From: Cristatella mucedo
Lineage: Eukaryota; Bryozoa; Phylactolaemata; Cristatellidae
Direction: 5' to 3'
DNA: 64,000 bases
Assembly (NCBI GenBank): GCA_009760855.2
Contig: WPIO01000006.1
Span: 846,001 to 910,000 of the forward strand
Shown here: positions 46,642 to 55,454 of the stretch, piece by piece
Layout of the letters: each line of letters begins with the position of its first letter
How positions within the stretch are numbered: position 1 is the first letter of the stretch
Position numbers and translations under genes: made by a program
Notes under the pieces: model-generated
The model's database searches: none
Told to the model about the DNA's origin: nothing
Seen by the model: the letters and a program-made list of their open reading frames with translations, nothing else

Positions 46642-48184
46642 GTAAGCAAATAGCTGCGTATTTGCCGGGTCCAAAGCTGTCCTCGTGCTGTCCAGGTTTC
46701 AATTGCTTGGTGACGTGTGACTGGATTGCATTAGGAAGGCACTCTTTCCTTGCTATACGCTCATACACTTGGCTTTGTCACTTGCGTAGCCACACTGCCC
46801 CACTGCCCCACTGCAGCACTTCTGTGCATTAACACTGCAGCATTTTTGGCTCTGCTATCTGGAAAATTCCTGGTGTTGCATGAAGTGGATTCACTGCATA
46901 TTCAAACGGCATTATACCGGGCATATTTACTGAGCAGCAAAACTCTATGTAACCGATATATGCTGAATAAAGTTCCCTCTTGAAAGCCTCTGCAACGCTA
47001 GCAAGTTTTGTCGAGGACTGAACTCAGGTATTGACTGGAAAGGGTCCTGAGACGTTAAAGCTTATGCCAATCCAATCAAGGGCTGCCTTATTTGGAAGGC
47101 CGAAGAACGAAGAAAATCAGCTATGGATTGACCGAGTCATTATCTTTTTTTCAGGTCTCACTGACGGATATAGTAGCCGCCTGAAATGTTGTACTTGAAC
47201 TGGTAACTAGTCAATTGTATCTCGCAGTTATCTGTTGCTTTTCCTAGACAGTTTTTCTTTCTTAGCTGGCTGATTTCTAATGAGAATCGTCGGTATATGC
47301 AGTCAAAGGATCGTTGCCTATACCGACGTGGTAAGGTTAGCCTTCCAATTGCTTAAAAGCTGAGGGCAGCTGATTGGGCATGTGGGTATTCCGCTGCTAG
47401 CTTGCACCTGGAAAACCGCTGAGCAGCCTAAAGTGGATTTCGGAAGCAGATTTATAGCTAACGAACTAAATGAAAGTGTTTTGCCTATTTACCAATGAAA
47501 TGAATGTGCTTGTTTATCGAGACGTTTTTGCTTTGATTCCGGCAGACTCGTCTGGTGATTCGAAGCACTGTTTTCATTATATTTTGTTCTCATATGCCTG
47601 ACAGCTGCACGAGATGAGTCTCTAGAGTGGCGTGGCTATGCCACAGCGATACTGACAGGTTGTTGACTAGTTAGAATGCCTTTGTAGAAAGTTATAGATT
47701 ATATATTGGTCTGAAAACGTAGGTTTGGTGCCGACCTTGCGAGCGCACCGACTTTCAATTTTAGCTTGCCATCAGCAGAATGGACCAGCTGTTGGATCGT
47801 TCCCGCTAGCTGGCGCCACGGTATTAGGAAGGAGACCCGAAAGTGGCTCTATCAAACCTCAAGTAGAGTGTTCTCGGATGACTCGCCCTGCTCGAACTGC
47901 CAAGCGCGGACATAAGATGCGCATGCTTGCTGGGCGATGCTTTCTTTGAGAGAAGTTTGGCAGTTTTCCTCGACGGACTACCCTCTTTTTCTCTTAAATG
48001 CGGCTACTTAGGCATCTAGAGCTGCAAGCCTGCAGCGACCAAGCTCAGCACACAGTCTGCATCCAAGGAAGAACTAACTTTTTTTAATGAATGCAGTATT
48101 AATCGAGAGGCACTGGAGGTCATCGATTGTAGGCACATCCACAGCAATGTCCTGGCTGCTGCTTCTTTCCTGGCTGCTGCTTTA

Positions 48185-48380
48185 GACTCTCGAAGCTCTC
48201 GATCTCTTTCTGGGTATTTTAAATTTGCTGCAAAGGAAGCACGATCGAATGTTTAGTGGTTGCATGCTAAATGACAACCAGCATAGCATGGTTATGGGTG
48301 ACATTAATAGGGTCAGCCTGTAAATCCAAGACGTCGTCTCTACGTACATACAGATGGCAAGCCGGATCTCCAAATAAACT
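48185..48380 (-). repeat. LINE A 3' untranslated fragment
   Basis: - strand TTTGCAGCAAATTTAAAATA and the GGCTGACCCTATTAATGTCA motif of the family 3' untranslated region. Confidence 0.6.
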
Positions 48381-48605
48381 GGTTATTCAGACTGTTTATG
48401 GTTGTTTAAAATCTCACCTTGGCTGCCTGCATTTTAAAGGTTTTTCCGTCGTGAGGCTACCGTTTTATTGTGGCTGGTAAACCATCTGGGTGGCATAATG
48501 AAGGCTCATCAAGTGGGCTGGCGGGGTTTTTCCATCCAGTGGACATAAATATCTCCCTATAGTTGTGCGAAAGGTAAGGAGCTGCACAATCTCTCAAAAT
48601 GAGGT

Positions 48606-48790
48606 ATCGTCGGGGGCGGAGCAAGGATTTTTAGGTTGGGGGTAAGGGTTCAGATTGGGGGGGACGCAAGTGTCTCTTGCCCTCCCCAACGCCCGGGGAA
48701 GTTTGCCCCAGGATATGGGTACTTCCCTCTGCCCAATGACGGGGTCATTGCCCCCTCAATGGACAGAGGGAAGTGTCTTCTGGCTTATCC
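48606..48790. repeat. G/C-rich repeat with nested hairpin
   Basis: GGGGGCGGAGCAAGGATTTT opens a G-run-rich stretch unlike its surroundings. Within it, ACTTCCCTCTGCCC (48721-48734) pairs with GGACAGAGGGAAGT (48761-48774), 13 of 14 positions. Inside that, CAATGAC pairs with GTCATTG (48734-48750). It is probably a transposon end or MITE. Confidence 0.6.
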
Positions 48791-49577
48791 ACTGGGAATC
48801 ATAGCTTTCTAAAAAAAAGAGGCTAAATAATCTTCTTAGGCTAAACGTTTAGGTGTGCTGGTCCAGAAGAAACTACTTCCTCAAGCTGTTTGTATATGTT
48901 TGCAGTTGCTGGCTAAAATCGTAGCCTGGCGTCAGATCTTTGAAGCCGTAAGGCTGTGCTATCCGTCTACGTAGAAAAGCAACTACACTACGCTGCTGAC
49001 TGTTATTTGTTTCTAAGTATAGAAGAAAGAAGCGGAGAATATATAAAAGTATTTCGAAAGAGTTATTAACACTATTTTTTTCATGATGATACGGGGCTGA
49101 TACTTCAACTTGTTTACTGATTGTGAGTATTTAAAATAAATTTCGCTTAGTTTCTGCAATGCGAAGCTTCGTGCCATTCTCTGATGAGATTTTTCTCTCA
49201 TAAATTTCTGTTATAGCTTTGCATAGATTCCAACCGCTTTAGTGCTTTATATCGGACTCGTCGATATCACCGTTTTGTACAACATCACTTTTGGGAATTT
49301 CTCAATTTTGGGATTTGTTTTTTAATTTTTGAACTGTGAATGCAAGTATAAATTCAAACTAATCTATACCCGAGAATACCACCAGGTAAACTCCAACTTT
49401 GCATCCGAAAGTTGTTCTGATTGTTTGCTGGCCAACATAGCTGGCACGCCCTACGGCAACCTTACAGCTCCACCAAAACTTAGCACAGCTTATATATTAC
49501 GCCAAAGGAAAAATATTCCGTATTATTTATTTTGTTTAGCTAAATTCGTTATAATGCAGGCATATTTCAAGTTATTT

Positions 49578-49580
<3 letters not shown>

Positions 49581-49669
<89 letters not shown>
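49581..49669. repeat. (TA)n microsatellite, 89 bp
   Basis: This is an uninterrupted TA tract, the longest pure one in the window. Its length in the assembly may not be exact. Confidence 0.95.
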
Positions 49670-49670
<1 letters not shown>

Positions 49671-50457
49671 TACGCAGGTTCTCTTCAGATTGGCCAGCTT
49701 CAATTAGAAAATCCCAAGGTTTAGGCTTACGGGATACAAACATTGAAAACTGTAGAGATTGCATTTAAGGCTAAAACATGTGTGACCTGCAGGCATTGAC
49801 AGCAGTAATTAATTCATCGCATGGTCTTAACACTCCCTATCTTTGTTTCCGTGCACCCCATTTTAGCAAAGTGAGCAAGATAGATTTTACAAAGAGGCAA
49901 CAGCTTCTTGTTTGGTACAGACAATCGTAGCGTTCCACTGACTCCCGATTATTTTAATAAACAGTTACTTAGATTACTCTGAGCACTAGAAGTCAGAAGG
50001 GCTGTTGATAAGTTTTGTGTAAACCATCTCCAATTATAAAACCACTTTTACAATTCTATTGGCATCATAATAACCAATTTAATCATTCAAATTAGCGGCA
50101 TAATGATAGGGCACTCGGAATCCAAAGTTGGCTAGCAGCTCCCAAAACGATGTACGATGCCATATTTCCGGTCAAACCTTGGATGCCTCATATGCGCCAG
50201 CAAGTGTTCTAAATAGTATTCAAAAGCTGTAACCGCACAGCTGTAATCAGGTTCTCGTTTTTAGATGCAAGACCTTAAGCATGCTTGCTTCTTGAGAAAA
50301 GTCAGCTGGCTCAGTTTGTGTAAGGCAATATTCGTGATATTAATCTGAATGAAATATAATTCATTCGCAGTGTTTTTATTTCATACTGCTAACTATCTAG
50401 GGGACCATGACTCAGAGATTTCATTAACATATAATGAAGTAAAACAGTCAACATGAG

Positions 50458-50580
50458 TTGATTTAACAGCCTCATATGTGTTGAGTCCTAACAGTTATCA
50501 GCACCACTTGCCGATGCCAGTCAACGATTTCCTGCTGCACGATTCAAACCATAGACCATAGAGGTTGTGAATTGTGAGTA
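50458..50580 (-). repeat. SINE B copy, diverged
   Basis: - strand GGTTTGAATCGTGCAGCAGG (B-box-like) and the end AGGCTGTTAAATCAAC. Confidence 0.55.
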
Positions 50581-50747
50581 ATAACAGTAAAGCAGCGGTT
50601 TTTTGCCAAAAATAAAATAACAGTAAATAGCTTTTATTTCTATCTGTTTTACTGTTCTACTAAACTTAAAGTGCAATTTTTCAAAAACTAAGTAAGATGT
50701 TAATTAATTGATCTTAAGGTATCAACAAATTTTGATGTTCTTTTCAG

Positions 50748-52490
50748 CTATGCCTTCACTTCGGGAATACGCAGCAAAACGAAATAATCCAATGACGAAC
50801 GAGCTAGAAGGTCAATGTAGATGATGCAATACATTTATCGAATGTCCTAAAAACTCCAAGACAACGTTGAAGAATCATCTGAAAATACATTGACTTGATT
50901 TTGTTAAACCTACTGGAGGGTGGGCATCATAGGAAGACCCCGAAAACAATAAGAGAACAAAAACAATAGGCAATTTCCTAGGGTGAATGACTGTGAAACA
51001 GATCGTTATCGATCTGACTATTGATTGAAAATCAATAAGAGCAATCACCAGAAATAAGTATGTACGGCAATCATTCTCGCGAGACGGATTCAAACTTACA
51101 GCGAGCGAAAGGTATGTGATGAAGCCGGTACATGATGATTACGAAGAAAAGAGAAACAAAAAGACTGCCGACATCGAGGAAAACCTCGAAAGAAAGAAAG
51201 AGAGAGAGAGGAGGGAGTAAAATTTAGCATGGCTGTGGATGAATACACAACCATGAGAGGACGTCGGTTCTTCGGAGTCAACATTCATGATAGCGGTGAT
51301 GAAACAACAATCAAGACAGAGGTTCTTGTTGGCATATTTAGTTCGTGTGCTGCTCTCTATAAGGTCGAATCAATGAAACAGTATTTAACCGTATTTCGAA
51401 TAACAATGGAGGGGGATTTGGTGGGATCTACTCAGGACGGTGCTGCAGTAAATAGGAAATGTATTAGCCACATCAATGTCGTCGGACAGTTCTGTTTATA
51501 TCATGGTCTACAACTTGGAGTGTGTGACACATTGTACAAGAAGAGTACTGGGACGGACGATTTAAACCTGGGTGGTGATAATATTGATGAAACTGACAAT
51601 TTTCAAGCAGGTACGGACTTGGAAGTGATTAGCGATGATATATTAGAAGTAGGCGTCGATTACTCGATCTGCTCAAGAAATCACAAAAGCTTATCATAAA
51701 AAAATCAACTGTTCGAAATAATTTCTTTCAATCAAAAGTTAAAGCTGAACTCTGACTCGAGATTGAACTGCATCTTAAAGTGAAGACGAGCTAGAATTCT
51801 ATCTAAAAAATTTCAATCCCTTAGTAAAGACAGCAGTAGCTATCCGCGAGATACTAACCGATTTCAAGGCGTAGGAAAAGATTGAGAAATTCCATGTTGA
51901 CGCTCTCAAAACTCATCTGAGGGTAGTGGAACCTGTTAAACTAGCTGCTGAGAATTTAGGTCGAGAAGACGCGACGCGCAGTTGGTGAGTTTTGACAAAA
52001 TTTTATAATATATGTGTAACAAGCTCTATAACCCAAATAATGAAATTGGTACCAAGCTCATAAAAAATGTGAAATGCCTAATTGAAGGGCGATTGAGCAA
52101 GGATATTATGAACCTCTTTCTCAATCTCAAAGATCCATCTGTCGCCTACGCTAAATTTCGTTGGAAATTAAGTTTCTCCTCTATTTAGAGTCAATAATGT
52201 AAAAGTTGTCTTCAAATAGCCTTCACATGATGCTGAAACTGTGGACTTGTTTCTTCAAAGTTAATTGAATTTGTTGCTTTAAAATGTGGATCATTAATTG
52301 CAGTCGGATGGCAAGACAGCTTCAAATGACTGAAGTCCGAATTCAGGCTCTTTAGGAACTTTGGCCAGCACACTGATTTTACCCATTAAACCGACATCAA
52401 CGGACGTTGAAAAAGTCTTTCTGTACAAAATTAAGATGGCGGCTTTCAGACAAGTTGCTGAATGCACTTGGATTCTTGAAATAATATAAG
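50748..52490 (+). pseudogene. hAT-family transposase pseudogene with BED zinc finger
   Basis: The order of motifs is that of hAT transposases. A BED finger (50811-50895) has CR-stop-CNTFIECPKNS and TTLKNHLKIH. The open frame 51229-51699 has MAVDEYTTMRGRRFFGVNIH ('DEWTS..NR.Y..I..H'), DGAAVNRK and HGLQLGVCDTLYKK ('CAAH.L.LAV.D'). Decayed frames follow (FNPLVKTAVAIREILTDFKA). Last comes LPIKPTSTDVEKVF (about 52380), the hAT dimerisation motif 'P.TS...ER.FS'. A TGA inside the zinc finger and several frameshifts make it inactive. The termini were not found. Confidence 0.8.
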
Positions 52491-53138
52491 AAGTAAACAT
52501 TTACTGATTTATAACTTATTATGCAATATATACAATAGAATGGTGTTCATCACATAAATAAGCTGCTGACTGTAAAATTACTAAAATTAGAATAAAAACA
52601 AACCAGTAAAACAGATGTTTCTTGAAAATTGAAAATGGTAAACATCTGTTTTTCAAAAATGACCTTTTCAGAAACCCTAATTGCGGAATTGTCTAACCGC
52701 CGAGCTAATACCAAGTACAATCTAGTAAGTTTTAGGCTTTTCAGGTTACCAGTTGCCCCAAATCCTCTTATTGCATCTACTGAGCTTAGAAATGAGACTG
52801 CATGGCACCATTCCACGGTTTTAGCGTGCCAACGATACTCTTCCGGTGACCATTAAAGCTGGTCAAGTACCTTCTTTCCAAAAATGCACCAGTATTTCCG
52901 AAAAATATCCTGCTGCACGATGAAGCAATTAACATATTGTTTGCTAGTTCGCGCTGCTCCACTTATTGTATGTTTGATTGAAGCTGGCCTTAAATGGCTG
53001 TGTTCCACAACAGCTAAGAAACATCTTTGACCTCCGAGAATAAATTTAAGAAGCAAATATGGCAAATAGGTCATGACTGTGCTATTCGTCCACATTGAGC
53101 CTGCGGTTCAATCTTTTTTTAAATTTGGTCGTTTTAAG

Positions 53139-53347
53139 GTTCGAATTCCACGATATTGAAAACGGTGACTACAGTTGTCACCAGAACACTGTCATCTTTT
53201 ACTTCGCCATGTTCCAGCTGATCGGTCTGGTCATCATGTATTCAAGAGGACCTCCCTACCGGAAATCAATTATCCGCAACATTTCGTTTTTGATTAATGT
53301 TTCTCTGGCACTAGCCTTGTCGATGTGGATCATAATATACCCACTAC
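53139..53347 (+). CDS. ATP13A: ATP13A exon: M8 and M9
   Basis: The exon completes TG|G (Trp, QPW motif). It encodes ENGDYSCHQNTVIFYFAMFQ and LIGLVIMYSRGPPYRKSI, matching 'yenT.vF..s.fQYl..a...S.G.PfRk', then a hydrophobic M9 segment ending IIIYPL. The acceptor GTTTTAAG is weak but the phase is right. It ends in phase 1 before GTAAGT. The upstream intron (6.5 kb) contains the hAT pseudogene. Confidence 0.94.
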
Positions 53348-53361
53348 GTAAGTAAACGCAG

Positions 53362-53700
53362 TTGGACGCTAGCATCAAACGACGTCAAGCCAAGTACTTT
53401 CGTGATTTGGAGGGACAATGTTTGCCACTTGAAGTCTCCCAATATCGTCCTTATAAAGTAGCAGTACAGGGACTGGGTTTTCGTGCAACTCGGGAGATGT
53501 GCAGCGTTGCACTTCTCGTACCAGCAGGCATTATGCAGCCCTTTTTCTATCTAAAAGCATGCGCTAAACGCCATCAATCGTCAGCCATCGTGAATCCCAA
53601 GCTCGGTCGATCAGTCGATCTTATGTCAATAGCGAATGTTCGCCTTAACGCACAATGTTATCTGAGCAAGTTCGAATATTTGAGGCATGTAGAAATTTAG
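53362..53700 (+). other. ATP13A intron with a 112-codon open frame of no known similarity
   Basis: The frame lies wholly within the 632-bp intron between the M9 and M10 exons. It has no recognisable domain and no membrane helices, and retaining it would break the ATPase frame. I regard it as chance, and I list it so that the interval is described. Confidence 0.4.
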
Positions 53701-53979
53701 GTCTATTCTCCCTCACTTTTTCGCACCAAGGGCTTGCCTCGGTCGCTCTCCATTTGGCCAGTTGTGTGCTGTTGCTGTGCTCACTCACGCATAGTCAAGC
53801 GACTCTTTTAGCTTTGACGTTTACTCGACTGGCGAGCTCGCTGTACCTAAAACTGCTTGATACCACCGCACGGCCATTTCTGAAACATGCGCTGCATCAA
53901 CGTTCCTGCTCGTTGCTCCAATGTGCACCTTTAGCTTAGCTGCAGTATAGAATATTCATTTGTGCCAATTTTTTTGCAG

Positions 53980-54362
53980 CATTCATGACGAACGTCCTGC
54001 TTTTGAAGCTCATTCCTGCATTCGAATATCGGGCTGCTATTTTGGCAATCGGAATCGCCACGTTGTTTCTATTCGTCGTATTAGACGTGTGCTTATTAGA
54101 GGCTATGTACTTTCGTCGGTGTTTGAAGTACTGCAAGCACCATGTCTGTAAATGTCACGCTCAGAAGAAAGCCTACGTTGTGGTCGAGAAAGAATATGCT
54201 AAACGAGGTCACCAGTTGCTAGTAAGCGACAGTGAACAAATTGCCGACGTTCTGCAACGTGAAGCCTCGTTCTCCGATTTACCTCCTCTACCAAAAAGCG
54301 AAGACCGGGCTCCTCTGCTAGATGAAGAAGAGGGTCCAAGCCTTGAACAAATTCAGGTATGA
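53980..54362 (+). CDS. ATP13A: ATP13A last recognised exon: M10 and C-terminal tail
   Basis: After ATTTTTTTGCAG the exon completes a Pro and encodes FMTNVLLLKLIPAFEYRAAI, then a long hydrophobic M10 (LAIGIATLFLFVVLDVCLLE). A basic Cys/His-rich patch follows (KYCKHHVCKCHAQKK). The acidic tail contains DRAPLL (54303-54320), a DxxxLL dileucine signal of the kind that sorts proteins to endosomes and lysosomes. The frame stops with TGA at 54360. The preceding CAG|GTATGA could instead be a donor leading to further exons. Confidence 0.9.
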
Positions 54363-54399
54363 TCGAGCGAGGTGCTGCAGTTGGCAAGCTTAAAACCGA

Positions 54400-54840
54400 G
54401 ACTTCGCTTACAAGTGCATCTTGCCTTGGAGCTGCACTGTACTTAAAGCTGCACCGTGCTTGGAGTGGCATCATGCTTAGAACTGCACCGTGCTTGGAGC
54501 TGAATCATGCTTGGAATGGGAATTCACCTGGAGCTGCATCTTGCTTAGAGTGGCGTCGTTGCTTGAAGCTCCCTCGCGGCTTGGATTAGCCTTGGCCTAG
54601 GAGCTGCGTCGTGGTTGAACCTCCACAGTGCTCGGAGCTGCACCGTGCTTGCAGCTTCAGTGCACGTGAAGCTGTACGGTTCTTGGAGCTGCTGTGCCCT
54701 TGGAGTCTCGAAGTGCTTAGAGCTACACACCCTCCAAGCCGCAACGTGCTCGTAGCCGTAGCAGTGTATTCCGTGCTGCAGCAGGCACGGCACCAGGCTC
54801 GGGCTCGAAGCTGTGCCGTACTATGAGCAACTGCGACTCT
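54400..54840. repeat. Degenerate minisatellite (unit like CTTGGAGCTGCACCGTG)
   Basis: Starting about 40 bp after the ATPase stop codon, variants of CTTGGAGCTGCACCGTG (about 17-18 bp) repeat about twenty times with point changes and small length shifts. The composition is G/C-richer than the surroundings. It would lie in the 3' untranslated region or in the next intron. Confidence 0.7.
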
Positions 54841-55454
54841 CGCCATCATTAGTGTTACATGGGCATTCAATGCTTACCATAGAACCGCAGGTTGATTCTC
54901 TTTAATCTCGAAAATTAACATACCTACCAAGCTATATATGTTATCTTACTAGAGCTGGATCGGCTTCCTGCGAAAGATGTTGGCCCTCTGACAACTGAAG
55001 GTTTTTAATGCACAGTAAAATGCAAGTGCAGACCTGAGCTCACGATGTTGGATCGTCCTCTGTAAGAAAGCCTGTTTGTTACCTGGCCGCTATCCTTTAA
55101 GCTTTAAGTTTGTTTGGTTCTTAGCTGAACCCTAATAATCACGGAGCAGTGGGCCTAGTCAAGGCTACTTTCTGACCACGTGTCTACGTATTGCTACCTC
55201 CATAGTGAACTTGATAGGCTGCATTCATTGCGCTCAAGTCTGTTAATTACTAGGTTGTGTTTACCGATGAGAATATGACCTAAGATCGACGGAAACCAGT
55301 TATATATTGCGGACAAACGAGAGTCATTCAATGTGTTAAGACTTTTTGTGATACAAACCGAGTGTGAATCAGAAATTGAAAACTGTACACTGAAAATCAG
55401 CTCTGCTAGCGTGTCTCGTGTAGCATCTGCAGAAAATAGAGGTAATATGTTCAA
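54841..55454. other. Spacer, nothing recognised
   Basis: No gene, polyadenylation signal of the AATAAA type or repeat family was recognised. Confidence 0.55.

Larger units (their letters stand above)
46642..50747 (+). other. ATP13A intron, first part, before the hAT pseudogene
   Basis: It contains a LINE A 3' fragment (48185-48380, - strand), a hairpin (48721-48774), the long TA tract (49581-49669) and SINE B (50458-50580). No host exon was recognised. Confidence 0.6.
7419..54362 (+). other. ATP13A: Gene span: P5B-type ATPase (ATP13A family), at least 17 exons
   Basis: P5B ATPases (ATP13A2-5 in vertebrates) are P-type pumps that export polyamines from late endosomes and lysosomes into the cytosol. 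Exons listed separately encode the family landmarks in order: TGES, PPALPAA, DKTGTLT, KGSPE, TGDN and GDGAND. Every junction from 7419 to 40187 and from 46491 to 54362 keeps the reading phase. Introns range from about 90 bp to 9.3 kb, and the long ones are filled with transposons. The initiator exon was not identified. One exon for M6 between 40187 and 46491 is also missing from my model. The paralogue (13A2 or 13A3 type) cannot be assigned from sequence inspection alone. No AATAAA signal is seen soon after the stop at 54362, so the 3' end is uncertain. Confidence 0.93.

Noticed and set aside
49329-49724. 131-codon frame with an Ile-Tyr repeat
   Set aside because: Most of it is translation of the (TA)n tract. 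The same applies to frames at 767, 11774, 37763 and 43478.
53362-53700. 112-codon frame between the M9 and M10 exons
   Set aside because: It lies in an intron whose splice sites and phases are well supported, and it has no similarity or composition suggesting a gene.
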